From an uncultured Bryobacterales bacterium (GTDB taxonomy: Bacteria; Acidobacteriota; Terriglobia; Bryobacterales; UBA6623), in contig OX638379.1 of the NCBI GenBank assembly GCA_951813605.1, positions 434,001 to 498,000 on the forward strand: 64,000 nucleotides of DNA, in the 5' to 3' direction. The first letter of the stretch is position 1. Every line of letters begins with the position of its first letter. Below, piece after piece: positions 27,541 through 36,599 of the stretch. The translations under genes and the position numbers were made by a program. A model generated the notes under the pieces. It did not search any database, was not told where the DNA came from, and saw nothing but the letters and a program-made list of their open reading frames with translations.

Positions 27541-27990
27541 GTCTTCCCAGTGAGAGAGTCGAGTGTCGAAGGGACGCTACAGCTGCTCGGTACTTGCTAT
27601 GCATTGGCCGAGCGGTGCGAGAGGGCCGTCGAGGAACTGGAGCCGTTGCGATAGCGGGGCAATTCCGTGCCAAGCCCGATGTTTCCGCTCGCCTCGGCCC
27701 CTGTCCGCCTCGGACACATGGAGCGGGCCGAGGGCGGGCTGGAGGACCTGTTCAGGGATAGTCAGGATTCCCCGGAACTGCGACTTCTTCTGGCGCCAGA
27801 TTCCGAGTCGAGGCAGTATGGGAAACGCGCACTGGAGTACCTCGATTGCGGGTTGGAACTCAGCCTTGCACTGCCTCTGGCGACCTTCAATCGAGGCCGG
27901 ATCCCTTGGCGCTACTGACGATTCGATACCGCCGCCGCGGCATTCGAAAGGGAGATCAAGATCAATTTACGACACGCTCCGGGTTACGTC
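27541..27990 (+). pseudogene. Decayed tetratricopeptide-repeat gene
   Basis: In one frame the translation reads GTLQLLGTCYALAERCERAVEELEPLR, then an in-frame TAG (27652-27654), then continues VRLGHMERAEGGLEDLFRDS and PELRLLLA in clear TPR style, and KRALEYLDCGLELSL up to FNRGRI, where a frameshift near 27910 moves it to RFDTAAAAFEREIKI and RHAPGY. The pattern of paired helices (Y-A-L, A-x-x-L, P-E) across both lesions shows one TPR gene that has acquired a stop and at least one indel. No start codon or intact end remains. It lies directly after the SDR gene. Confidence 0.65.
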
Positions 27991-27999
27991 TTCCGTGGA

Positions 28000-28265
28000 G
28001 GGGCTCACGAGCGCGCGGCACGTTCGGCAGCTCTCCGGGAGCGCCCGTCCGTTTGCCCGGCCTGACGAACTTCGATTTGACTCTGGCCAAGAACGCGCAG
28101 ATCACCGAGCGCCTGCGGATGCAGATCCGTGGAGAGTGCCTTGGCTGGTTCAATCATCCGCAGCGGAATGGCGTCGCGTTGAACTTCAACCACGCCGTTC
28201 TTGGAAGGGTAACAAGCGCGCAGGATTCCCGAACGATGCAAATTGGATTGAAGTTCAGCTCTTGA
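28000..28265 (+). pseudogene. C-terminal remnant of an Oar-like receptor gene
   Basis: The last ~75 residues of this frame read GLTNFDLTLAKNAQITERL, MQIRGECLGWFNHPQRNG and SRTMQIGLKFSS. They line up with the C-terminus of the intact receptor at 6851 (NVDFSLFKNFPFAEG, FRAEFFNFFNHPSF, VVQFALKYTF). The rest of the receptor (over 900 residues) is missing, and the preceding sequence belongs to the decayed TPR gene. This is a deletion remnant and should not be annotated as a functional protein. Confidence 0.65.
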
Positions 28266-28411
28266 GCAGCTGAGTGAAAACCGGGCGGGACGTTGCGCGC
28301 TGCCCGAACTCATCACCAGTTCTACACTGCGCAAGAAACCTCATGCCTCGCGACAGTAGTCCTCCGGTTAGACTCTAAGTCTCTCGTCAGCTGCGGTCTG
28401 CGCCGCTCGCT

Positions 28412-29503
28412 TCAACCTTCCGGCTGAAGCCTCTTAATCGCTTCAAGGTCGAATTCCAGCCCCAGCCCCGGCTTGGTGGGCAACACGATCTCCCCGTCGG
28501 CCATCGAGAATGTTTCTCGGAATAGCGGCAACGCCCAGGGCATGTGCTCGACGATCAGGCCGTTCGGCGCGGCGGCGACGCAGTGGGCAAGCACCTCCGG
28601 CGCCAGATGGCTGACCACGGGCTTGTTGAAGGCTTCTGCCAAATGGGCAACCTTCATCCAATGGGTGATGCCCCCCGCTCGGAGCAGGTCGACCATTACG
28701 ATGTCGACGCAACGCTGCTCGAGCATGTGCCGAAACGGCACGATGCCGTAGTGGTACTCTCCGGTCGAAATCGGCGTGTCTAGCGAATCGGCGATCCGGG
28801 CCATGCCCTCGTAGTCTTGGTGATGCACCGGATCCTCCAGCCAGAATAATCCGCATGCATCCATCGCACGCCCGACGCGTATCGAGCGGTCAACATCCCA
28901 GCCTTGGTTGATATCGACCATGAGTTTGGTTTCATTCCCAACGGCTTTGCGCAAAGCTTCCATGCGGCGTATTTCGGCCTCAAGGTCCTGCTCCGCACCC
29001 ATGCGGAACTTCATTGCCTGGAAGCCCTGCTGGACCAGGGCTTCGCCGGTCTCGGCCAACCTCGCGGCGTCGTAGTCGCGCCAAAGGTATCCACTGGCGT
29101 ACGCAGGAACCCGGCTCGAGCCGCCACCCAGCAGTTGAAACAGCGGCTGGTTGGCGGCTTTGCCCTTGATATCCCACAAGGCTACATCGATCGCGGCCGC
29201 AGCCGATGTAACCAGACCCGCAGGCGCTCCAAAACCACCTAGGGCGAGAAGCTTGGCGCTTACCGCCTCAACAGCGAGGGGGTTTTCGCCGACAGCCCAC
29301 TGCGCTAGGGCGTCGACCGTTGCGCGCAGTGGCTTTAGCATTTCGTCAACAACGAAGCCGGCGTAACCGATACCTTCTAAGCCGTTATCAGTGCGGATTT
29401 CGAGCGTCACGAAATTGGCCACGCTTGACGCAATTGGCTCGCGAACCGGGTCGGCCGTCTTGGATGGGCAGGCGAATTGGGTGCGGAACGAAGTGATTCT
29501 CAT
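28412..29503 (-). CDS. Enolase-superfamily (mandelate racemase/muconate lactonizing type) enzyme, probable sugar-acid dehydratase
   Basis: A 363-residue enzyme with N-terminal capping domain and C-terminal barrel. The metal ligands Asp197 (MVDIN), Glu223 (WLEDPV) and Glu249 (STGEY) are present, with Lys165 in MKFRMG and His299 in VVSHLAPE as likely acid/base residues, the pattern of the mandelate racemase subgroup, many of which dehydrate acid sugars. The start at 29503 (MRITSF) is the normal family start; the frame extends 12 codons further without support. It is last in a likely operon with the SMP-30 and lipocalin-like genes. The exact acid sugar cannot be deduced. Confidence 0.9.
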   Translation of the reverse strand: MRITSFRTQFACPSKTADPVREPIASSVANFVTLEIRTDNGLEGIGYAGFVVDEMLKPLRATVDALAQWAVGENPLAVEAVSAKLLALGGFGAPAGLVTSAAAAIDVALWDIKGKAANQPLFQLLGGGSSRVPAYASGYLWRDYDAARLAETGEALVQQGFQAMKFRMGAEQDLEAEIRRMEALRKAVGNETKLMVDINQGWDVDRSIRVGRAMDACGLFWLEDPVHHQDYEGMARIADSLDTPISTGEYHYGIVPFRHMLEQRCVDIVMVDLLRAGGITHWMKVAHLAEAFNKPVVSHLAPEVLAHCVAAAPNGLIVEHMPWALPLFRETFSMADGEIVLPTKPGLGLEFDLEAIKRLQPEG

Positions 29504-29599
29504 CGTCGAGTCGTGGTTAGTACATTCGTTGGGCCGCAATGCGAAGGAGGATCGGAATCCAGCCCAGAAAGGGGCTCCAACAGACGCCTACTGAAGTCC

Positions 29600-30079
29600 C
29601 TAGTATAGGTCGGCACCCTTCCGTAATGGCTCTTCGGGAGCGACCCTCCGCCAGACAAGACGCGTCTTCCGAGACCGAGTACCGGAATTCACCGGCGGAG
29701 TCTCGATTACGAGCAGCTCGCCATCGAAATGAAAGTGCCGGACTTGGTCTGTGCCGGTCCAGTTGGGATGCCAGCCGCCCAGAACGTGATGGGTGGCAGT
29801 GCCCGCTACTGCATTGACTTCGTACGTGCCGAAATATCCGAGGTAACCAAGAAACGCTTCTCGCATCCGGTCGGGCGGGGCCTGCCTAGCTCCGGTCTGG
29901 AACTTCGGCACATCCCGTCGCATCAGGTGCCCCGAGACAAAACCCGTCGCTGTGTAGACAAGCAAGCCTTCGGCGTCCTCTCCATACGGACAATCCACCT
30001 CGCCATCCGACCAGTGCACTTCGCACCTGACAAGCCGGTACGTACCCTCAATTCCCGGCAAGGCATTTCCTTCTTGCAT
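29600..30079 (-). CDS. Lipocalin-like domain protein
   Basis: A 159-residue protein matching the bacterial lipocalin-like (Lipocalin_5) pattern: GTYRLVRCEVHWSDGEV, YGEDAEGLLVYTATGFVSGHLM, YFGTYEVN, ATHHVLGG, LVIETPP and RKTRLVWRRV. These are small beta-barrels of unknown ligand, often encoded beside catabolic enzymes. No signal peptide is seen, so it is probably cytosolic. It lies 53 bases after the SMP-30 gene and 96 before the dehydratase gene, in the same direction. Confidence 0.8.
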   Translation of the reverse strand: MQEGNALPGIEGTYRLVRCEVHWSDGEVDCPYGEDAEGLLVYTATGFVSGHLMRRDVPKFQTGARQAPPDRMREAFLGYLGYFGTYEVNAVAGTATHHVLGGWHPNWTGTDQVRHFHFDGELLVIETPPVNSGTRSRKTRLVWRRVAPEEPLRKGADLY

Positions 30080-30132
30080 CTAGGCGGGCCTTTCCAAGCC
30101 GCCTCTGGGTAGCGGGGTTTCGTGAATTCGAG

Positions 30133-30969
30133 TCAAGGGAGCCCCGCTCCCGGAATCTCGACCGTAATCGACTCGATGCGGGCGCTACGCAGCACGAGCG
30201 ACTTGCTGGCCTCCGTCGTCTCGGACGTCAGCAAGAAAAGCGTACGTCGTTCCGGCCCTCCAAGCATGCAGGCGATCGCCTTTCGCCCCACATCGACCCG
30301 GTCGACTTCCTCGCCTCCCTCCCTGAAGCGCACGGCGGCGCAATCCGTCGGGGATGCTATCCAGATGCATCCTTCCGCATCTAGGCAGATGCCGTCCGGT
30401 GCCATGCCGATATCGGCCCACACGCGACGGCGCGTTAGCGATCCGTCAGCTTCGATATTGAATCCGGTCAGCCGGCGAACGTAGCTCTCGGCGACAACCA
30501 TCGTGCGCCCGTCGTCGCTGATCACCAAGCCGTTCGGAAACATGAGGTGGTCCGCTGCCACGCAAACGTCCCCGTCGGGTTCCACCTTGAGGATGCTGGC
30601 TGGTCGAAAACGGGCGTGTGCAAAATGATCGAACCCGAAATGGCCGACGTACGCTCGGCCGCCACGGTCGACCACCATGTCATTGCATTCGTTCTCGGCG
30701 AAGCCGCTTAAGTCGGCGTGCTGGACGAAGCCCGTTGGTTCGAGTCGCAGGATTCGGCGGTCCGACATCGAGACCACAAGAAGTTGACCGCTCGGGAGCC
30801 ATCCAAGGCCGGAAGGCCGGTGAGGCACGGTTGCCACGACCTCGGGACGGCCGTCTGCGCTAAGTGTCAGGATCTGGCGCCCGTGCATGTCCGAGAACCA
30901 GAGCTTGTCCTCGTGCCAGCGAGGTCCTTCGTAGAACGCCCCACCCTCAAGTAGCAGCTTGGTGTTCAT
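30133..30969 (-). CDS. SMP-30/gluconolactonase-family lactonase
   Basis: A 278-residue six-bladed beta-propeller of the SMP-30/LRE family that hydrolyses sugar lactones. Metal ligands at the usual places are visible: Glu14 (YEGPRW), Asn146 (FPNGL) and Asp192 (APDGIC). It is first in a minus-strand run with the lipocalin-like gene and the enolase-superfamily enzyme, so a lactone-to-sugar-acid-to-keto-sugar-acid sequence is plausible. No signal peptide is present. Confidence 0.9.
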   Translation of the reverse strand: MNTKLLLEGGAFYEGPRWHEDKLWFSDMHGRQILTLSADGRPEVVATVPHRPSGLGWLPSGQLLVVSMSDRRILRLEPTGFVQHADLSGFAENECNDMVVDRGGRAYVGHFGFDHFAHARFRPASILKVEPDGDVCVAADHLMFPNGLVISDDGRTMVVAESYVRRLTGFNIEADGSLTRRRVWADIGMAPDGICLDAEGCIWIASPTDCAAVRFREGGEEVDRVDVGRKAIACMLGGPERRTLFLLTSETTEASKSLVLRSARIESITVEIPGAGLP

Positions 30970-31537
30970 GAGGCGAGAATCCGCAGTCGGATGGGAAGCT
31001 AGACTCCGAGTTGCCAGTGTTGGACCGTGAGGATGCGCCGAACGACGCGGGCAGCCACCATCTTACGAGGCTGGCAAACCGATGCCCCGGATTCCAACTC
31101 CGCGAGCACATGAACTCGAACTTTGCCGCAGCTGGGAACTCTAGTCGAATCGACAGGCATCGCAGGCGGACCCTCGAAGTGTCGGCCTGCAGGAGCGAAA
31201 ACAGGCAGGTTTCAGCTTGTCGCTGTCGAGGAGCACCGACTGGACCACAGCTTGGGTGAACGCTGCTGCGGATTCAAATGTGGAATCGCGGGTTCTCGCT
31301 TCCTGCTGTTCGACAGGTTCTCCGGACAGGCCCCTTGCATGGCCCGGCCTCTCGAAGGGCAATGATGACAGCCTCCCGTGCCAATTGCGTCGCAAGCGCA
31401 GACTCTATCGAGTTGCAAGAAGGATGCCTTGCTCCGGATTGCGGACTTTCGGAATACAGTCGATCCAATAGACGGCATCGACCAGTTCCGGTCGGATGCT
31501 CCGTTTGCGCAGTAGAGTGTGATTCGACTCTACGCGC
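30970..31537. other. Intergenic region
   Basis: 568 bases between the lactonase start and the end of gcvPB. Several short frames exist but none has a recognisable family, a ribosome-binding site or plausible composition. It should contain the promoter of the lactonase operon and the 3' end of the gcv operon. Confidence 0.4.
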
Positions 31538-33022
31538 CTAATTACGGCCGTCGTCGTTCCAAATGACCGTAGGCCTGCGTGCCGCTCTCGTCTCATCGAC
31601 CCGGCTAGTGCGGGTTGTGACGGGAGCCTTGCGTACCAAGTCGCGGTCGGCTTTCACTTCGCTGGCGATGGCCTGCATCGCCTCGACAAATTCGTCGAGT
31701 TCCCGCTTGCTCTCTGTCTCGGTCGGTTCGATCATCAAGGCCCCTCGCACGATCAGCGGGAAACTCACCGTGTAAGGATGAAATCCGTAGTCGATCAGTC
31801 GCTTTGCGATTTCCCCTGTCTTCACGCCATGCTTTGCCTGCAGGGCGTCGCTGAAAATGCATTCGTGCATCGACGGGGCGTCGTAAGGGAGATCGAAATG
31901 GCCTTCCAAGCCCTTGCGAACATAGTTCGCGTTGAGGACGGCATCCACGGTGGCATTCCTCAGTCCGTCCCCTCCGTGGGCGAGGATATATGCCAGCGCG
32001 CGAACAAGTACGCCAAAGTTCCCGTAGAACGCCCGCACCCTTCCGATTGAAGAGGGTCGATTCGAGTCGAAGCGCAATCCCTCGCTTGTGGACTGGATGC
32101 GCGGAACCGGCAGGAAGGGTTCCAGATGCCTCCTTACGGCCACCGGACCTGCTCCTGGGCCGCCGCCACCGTGCGGTGTCGAGAAAGTCTTATGCAGATT
32201 CAGGTGCATCACGTCCACGCCGAATTCGCCCGGGCGGGCGACTCCGACCAACGCGTTCATGTTGGCCCCGTCCATATACAGTTGCGCGCCGTGCTCGTGC
32301 AGCAGTCCGGCGACTTGCGCGATGTCTTGCTCGAAGATGCCCACTGTGTTGGGGTTCGTCACCATTAGCGCGGCTACGCTGCCGTCAACCATCGCCCGCA
32401 TCGCCTCAACGTCGATCATCCCCCGGCGGTTGGACGTGATCTCGCGGACCTCGTACCCGGCGATCGCTGCTGTGGCCGGATTCGTGCCGTGAGCCGAGTC
32501 CGGTATGAGTACCGTGCGCCGGGCGTTTCCCCGAGATTCGAGGTACGCGCGAATGAGCAGCAAGCCGGTCAGCTCGCCGTGCGCACCTGCGGCTGGCTGC
32601 AGCGTGACGGCGTCCATGCCGGTGATGTCCGCTAGGTACATCTCGAGCGTGCGCTGGATTCTCAGGAGACCTTGGGCCAGGCATTCGGGCTGGTAGGGGT
32701 GAGCGTCGATGATCCCCTCGATGCGAGCCACCGCCTCGTTTAGGCGGGGATTGTATTTCATCGTGCAAGACCCAAGTGGATAGAGCCCGAGGTCGATTGC
32801 GTAATTCCACGTAGAGAGGCGCGTGAAGTGCCGTATGACCTCGACTTCGCTGACTTCCGGAAATCCAGCGACGTCATTTCGTACAAGCTTCGCGCCGAGA
32901 GCTTCGAGCGGGTCGGTCTCGGGCACGTCCATGCGTGGCAGCTGATAGCCGATCTTGCCGGGCGAAGACCTCTCGAAAAGCAGCGCCTCGTCCTGAGTCT
33001 GGTGCTGGCGGATCCTACCCAT
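31538..33022 (-). CDS. gcvPB: Glycine dehydrogenase (decarboxylating) subunit 2
   Basis: A 494-residue C-terminal subunit of the split P-protein of the glycine cleavage system, which decarboxylates glycine and passes the aminomethyl group to GcvH. The pyridoxal phosphate lysine is Lys278 in HLNLHKTFSTPHGGGGPG. YPLGSCTMKYNP (~81-92) is a family signature. It overlaps gcvPA by 8 bases and is last in the gcvT-gcvH-gcvPA-gcvPB operon. The tail after ~470 is Arg-rich and poorly conserved. Confidence 0.97.
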   Translation of the reverse strand: MGRIRQHQTQDEALLFERSSPGKIGYQLPRMDVPETDPLEALGAKLVRNDVAGFPEVSEVEVIRHFTRLSTWNYAIDLGLYPLGSCTMKYNPRLNEAVARIEGIIDAHPYQPECLAQGLLRIQRTLEMYLADITGMDAVTLQPAAGAHGELTGLLLIRAYLESRGNARRTVLIPDSAHGTNPATAAIAGYEVREITSNRRGMIDVEAMRAMVDGSVAALMVTNPNTVGIFEQDIAQVAGLLHEHGAQLYMDGANMNALVGVARPGEFGVDVMHLNLHKTFSTPHGGGGPGAGPVAVRRHLEPFLPVPRIQSTSEGLRFDSNRPSSIGRVRAFYGNFGVLVRALAYILAHGGDGLRNATVDAVLNANYVRKGLEGHFDLPYDAPSMHECIFSDALQAKHGVKTGEIAKRLIDYGFHPYTVSFPLIVRGALMIEPTETESKRELDEFVEAMQAIASEVKADRDLVRKAPVTTRTSRVDETRAARRPTVIWNDDGRN

Positions 33023-34358
33023 CAGGCTTCCTCCGGAAGCAGGTTGCGTAGCGCTCCATCGCCTCGCGCGTGGAGGTCTCGGTCGCGCAGACCAAGAGTG
33101 TCCCTTCGAGTTCCGGAAAGAACCGCACTAGCTCTAGCCCGCCGATGACATTCGACCGCAGGGCCAGTTCGTTGACCTCATTCGCAGACCGGCGCGTTGG
33201 CCTTGCCACGAATTCGTTGAAGAATGGACCCGAGAAGCGGAGCTCGGCTCCCGAGGCTTGGAGCGCGCTGGCTAGAAAGTGTGCCTTGGAAAGGTTCTGC
33301 TCGGCGAGCTCGCGCAGGCCCCGCTTGCCCATCAGCGCCATGTAAACAGTGGCCATCAAGGCCACCAGAGCTTGGTTCGTACAAATGTTTGAAGTTGCCT
33401 TGGCGCGGCGAATGTGTTGTTCCCTCGTAGCGAGCGTCAGGCAGAACGCGCGCCTGCCGTGCGAATCGAGAGTCTGGCCGACGAGTCGTCCGGGCATTTG
33501 CCGAATGTAGCGCTGCTTGGTTGCGAGGATTCCGACGTATGGCCCGCCGAAGCTAGGCGGGTGAGCGAAGGATTGCAGCTCCCCGGCGACAATGTCGGCT
33601 TCCGACGGAGGCGCGAGCAAACCGAGCGAGGCCGCCTCGGAAAAAACCACGACAAGAAGCGCGCCGTTTCGATGTGCCAGTTCGGCAGCCTCGCGGACAT
33701 CTTCGACGATTCCGAAGAAATTCGGCGTCTGCAAGATGACGGCGGCCACGTCCGGGGCCAGCTTGGCTTCCAAGTCCGCGAGATCCAACTGGCCAGTTTC
33801 TGGGTCGAAGGCAACAGTGTCGGCCGGTAGCTCCTGCCGCTGATAATACGTGTCAAGTACTTGACGATACTCAGGATGGAGCGCCCTCGATACGAGCAAT
33901 CGCTCTCGCCGAGTGATGCGCACGGCCATCATTCCTGCTTCCGGAACCGCGGTGGACCCGTCGTACATCGAAGCGTTCGCGACGTCCATCCCCGTCAGTT
34001 GAGCCACCATCGTTTGAAATTCAAAAATCGTGGTCAGGACACCCTGTGAAATCTCTGCTTGGTAGGGAGTGTAGGCCGTCAGAAACTCGCCTCGGGTAGC
34101 GATCGAGTCGACCACGACCGGCCTGTAGTGGTTGTAGGCTCCAGCGCCGAGAAAGCAGGCGTACCCGCGCCCACTCTCCCGAGCCCGGGCTTCGAAGTAC
34201 TCGCGAATCTCGTACTCGGACTGTCCCGCCGGTATGGCGAGCGACGATCCCTGACGCAGCGGTTCCGGGATGCTTGCAAAGAGATCTTCGATCGAGTCTA
34301 ATCCCAGCGTGGCGAGCATTTCAGCGCGCTCCGCCGGCGACTTGGGGAGATAGCGCAA
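33015..34358 (-). CDS. gcvPA: Glycine dehydrogenase (decarboxylating) subunit 1
   Basis: A 447-residue N-terminal subunit of the split P-protein. Signatures: MRYLPKSPAERAEMLATLG at the start, FLGAGAYNHYRP, YTPYQAEISQGVLTTIFEFQTM, NASMYDGSTA and FGGPYVGILATKQRYIRQMPGRLVG. It pairs with GcvPB (overlapping by 8 bases) and follows gcvH by 14 bases, so equal synthesis by coupling is likely. Confidence 0.97.
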   Translation of the reverse strand: MRYLPKSPAERAEMLATLGLDSIEDLFASIPEPLRQGSSLAIPAGQSEYEIREYFEARARESGRGYACFLGAGAYNHYRPVVVDSIATRGEFLTAYTPYQAEISQGVLTTIFEFQTMVAQLTGMDVANASMYDGSTAVPEAGMMAVRITRRERLLVSRALHPEYRQVLDTYYQRQELPADTVAFDPETGQLDLADLEAKLAPDVAAVILQTPNFFGIVEDVREAAELAHRNGALLVVVFSEAASLGLLAPPSEADIVAGELQSFAHPPSFGGPYVGILATKQRYIRQMPGRLVGQTLDSHGRRAFCLTLATREQHIRRAKATSNICTNQALVALMATVYMALMGKRGLRELAEQNLSKAHFLASALQASGAELRFSGPFFNEFVARPTRRSANEVNELALRSNVIGGLELVRFFPELEGTLLVCATETSTREAMERYATCFRRKPDG

Positions 34359-34372
34359 TCGGATACCCTCCG

Positions 34373-34765
34373 CTATCCCACGGTTTCGGCGGCTACGTAC
34401 TCCGCGTACTTCTGCGCGTCCATCAGTCCCTGAATCTCGGCACCGTCGAAGACCGTCATCCGAACGAGCCAGCCCTCTCCGTGAGGGTCGTCGTTAATCT
34501 TCTCCGGAGCGTCCAGCAAATCCTCATTCACCGCCGTCACGTCCCCGCTGATTGGCGCGTAGATATCGGAAACGGCCTTGACGGACTCAACTGCCCCGAA
34601 CGGACTCCCCGCTTGGAGCTTCGCACCTATCGCTGGCAATTCCACGAAGACGACATCCCCGAGCTGGTCTTGGGCGTGATGCGTGATGCCAACCGTAGCG
34701 GTGTATTGCTCGATCTTGACCCACTCGTGCTCTTCCGTGTAGCGGAATTCAACCGGGTATTCCAT
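34373..34765 (-). CDS. gcvH: Glycine cleavage system H protein
   Basis: A 130-residue lipoyl carrier that shuttles the aminomethyl intermediate between the P, T and L proteins. The lipoylation site is Lys63 in GAVESVKAVSDIYAP, in the standard beta-hairpin. The start reads MEYPVEFRYTEEHEWV, typical of the family. It sits 5 bases after gcvT and 14 before gcvPA in the same operon. Confidence 0.98.
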   Translation of the reverse strand: MEYPVEFRYTEEHEWVKIEQYTATVGITHHAQDQLGDVVFVELPAIGAKLQAGSPFGAVESVKAVSDIYAPISGDVTAVNEDLLDAPEKINDDPHGEGWLVRMTVFDGAEIQGLMDAQKYAEYVAAETVG

Positions 34766-34770
34766 GAACT

Positions 34771-35886
34771 TCAGGGCCTCGTGCGCTTATAAAATGGTAT
34801 CGGGACAATCTCCGCGACAACCCGCCGGCCGCGAATCTCAATTTCAATAGCTTGACCGGAGCGGGCGTATTCCGCCGGCAGCATGCACAGGCCGATGTTC
34901 TTGCCTAGGTAAGGCGCCGGCGAGGCGCTCGTGACATGCCCGGCATCGATGCCGCCAACGAATACGCGGTAGCCGTCACGGGCAATACCTCGCTGCCTCA
35001 TTTCGAATCCTGCGATCTTGCGTCGAACGCCCTCGGCCTTCTGCCGGGCAAGCACTTCGCGACCGCAGAAGGCACGCTTGCGGAGCTTGACAATCCATCC
35101 CAGCCCGGCTTCGTAGGGCGTCGTGCGGGCATCGATCTCGTGCCCGTACAAGGACATAGCCGCCTCGAGGCGAAGCGTGTTCCGAGCGCCGAGCCCGCAT
35201 GGACGGATCGACTCGTTGGCCCCCTCTTCCAGAATGGCCCGCCACACGCGCTCTGATTCCGTTGGGGGCATGTAGATCTCAAAGCCGTCCTCGCCCGTGT
35301 ATCCGGTGCGAGCGACTAATGCCGCAACTCCGGCAAACTCGCCATGTGCAAACCAGTAGTATCGCATCCCTGCCAGGTCCAAGCGTGTCAGGCGGCTGGC
35401 GACGCCGAGCGCCTGTGGACCTTGGATCGCCAACTGGTCGTAGTTGCCGCTCGCGAATGTGACTTCGGCATCGAAGGAGTTGTTATCACGCAGCCACGCG
35501 AAGTCCTGTTTCTGGTTCGAGGCGTTGACACACAAGAAGAAATGGTCGGTAGCAATTCTATGGACCAGCAGGTCGTCCACGAAGCCTCCGCGAGGATTGA
35601 GTAGGCCCGAGTATTGGGCCTGGCCGTCGCGGAGCGACGCGGCGCGGTTAGAGCAGAGCGAATCGATCAGGTCGACGCTTTGCGGGCCCCGTATCTCGAT
35701 CTCGCCCATGTGACTTACATCGAAGAGGCCGACGCCGGTGCGCACTGCCCTGTGCTCGGCCACGATGCCGCCATACGCCACAGGCATGTCCCAGCCACCG
35801 AAGTCAATCATGCGGGCTCCCATCTCGCGGTGGACTCGATGCAGGGAGGTACGTAGCGTGGCGGCTTCGCCTCGTCGATCAGCCAT
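34771..35886 (-). CDS. gcvT: Glycine cleavage system aminomethyltransferase (T protein)
   Basis: A 371-residue T protein that releases ammonia and moves the one-carbon unit to tetrahydrofolate. Signatures: MGARMIDFGGWDMPVAYG, VGLFDVSHMGEIEIRG, YSGLLNPRGGFVDDL, RTGYTGEDGFEIY and KPGLGW-like region reading YEAGLGWIVK. It is the first gene of the gcv operon. The start at 35886 (ATG) is preferred over a TTG five codons upstream; AGGT lies about 10 bases before it. No glycine riboswitch motif was found in the 200 bases upstream. Confidence 0.96.
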   Translation of the reverse strand: MADRRGEAATLRTSLHRVHREMGARMIDFGGWDMPVAYGGIVAEHRAVRTGVGLFDVSHMGEIEIRGPQSVDLIDSLCSNRAASLRDGQAQYSGLLNPRGGFVDDLLVHRIATDHFFLCVNASNQKQDFAWLRDNNSFDAEVTFASGNYDQLAIQGPQALGVASRLTRLDLAGMRYYWFAHGEFAGVAALVARTGYTGEDGFEIYMPPTESERVWRAILEEGANESIRPCGLGARNTLRLEAAMSLYGHEIDARTTPYEAGLGWIVKLRKRAFCGREVLARQKAEGVRRKIAGFEMRQRGIARDGYRVFVGGIDAGHVTSASPAPYLGKNIGLCMLPAEYARSGQAIEIEIRGRRVVAEIVPIPFYKRTRP

Positions 35887-36599
35887 ACGGCCTACCTGCA
35901 AGGTTGCGATACGGGCGCATGGAACGTCGAACCGTTAAAGCTAGCACCCGAGCGGGGGGCTGTCAATTTCGAATCCATGCAGCACCGCCGGAGTCTTCGC
36001 AACACATTGCCCCCCAAGAGTTCACGTCGCTGGCAAGACCAACGCGACAGGGCCTGCTAGACCGGGCCAGCTGATCTGCTAACCGAGTTCGATCAACGAA
36101 TTCTGCAAGCTTGTCGCAATGGCCGCAATTCTCGATTGCAAGCCACCTCCGAAGGTCAGAATTGGCTGAATCAAGTCGCGCATCGTCTTGCGTTGGTCCG
36201 CGCATCTTCTTGCAAGCCGGGTCCGGTACCGGCGAACGTGACGGGACCCGAAGGTCCGTCCAGAGCTGGCGTAGGATGTGCCACCGGTTCCCGACTTGGT
36301 CGCGGCTGATTCCTTAACCGCGATCGCGACGCCTGTTTCCGGTATGTCCCAACTTGGACTGTGTCCGCCCGACGTGACATGCAGCGCCGCCGAGCCTTCC
36401 GTATGCGGTTGGATTCATCTACGGTGTCTCGAGTGCCGCCGTCCAGTCACAGGAAACTACGGTGAATGGAAGTCTTCCACGAATAGAGGGAGAACCTTGG
36501 ATTTCTCATCTATTTTCTTGACATACACTGTTTCTGTTGATAATTTGAGAATAGAGACAAACATCTAGCGAACAACAATAAGCGAAAAGGAGGAAGCCA
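35887..36599. other. Intergenic region with promoter of the coiled-coil gene
   Basis: 713 bases between the divergent gcvT and coiled-coil genes. Most is GC-rich without a plausible gene. The last ~100 bases are AT-rich and hold a TTGACA box. The gcvT promoter should be on the minus strand near 35900-36000 but is not evident. Confidence 0.4.
36518..36546 (+). promoter_or_regulatory. Sigma70-type promoter for the coiled-coil gene
   Basis: A perfect TTGACA (36518-36523) is followed after 15 bases by GATAAT (36539-36544), or after 17 by TAATTT. It lies in an AT-rich stretch 54 bases before the gene start. This is the best -35 box in the window. Confidence 0.55.

Noticed and set aside
35887..36150. 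Possible glycine riboswitch ahead of gcvT
   Set aside because: The conserved glycine-aptamer core sequences are not seen on the minus strand here.
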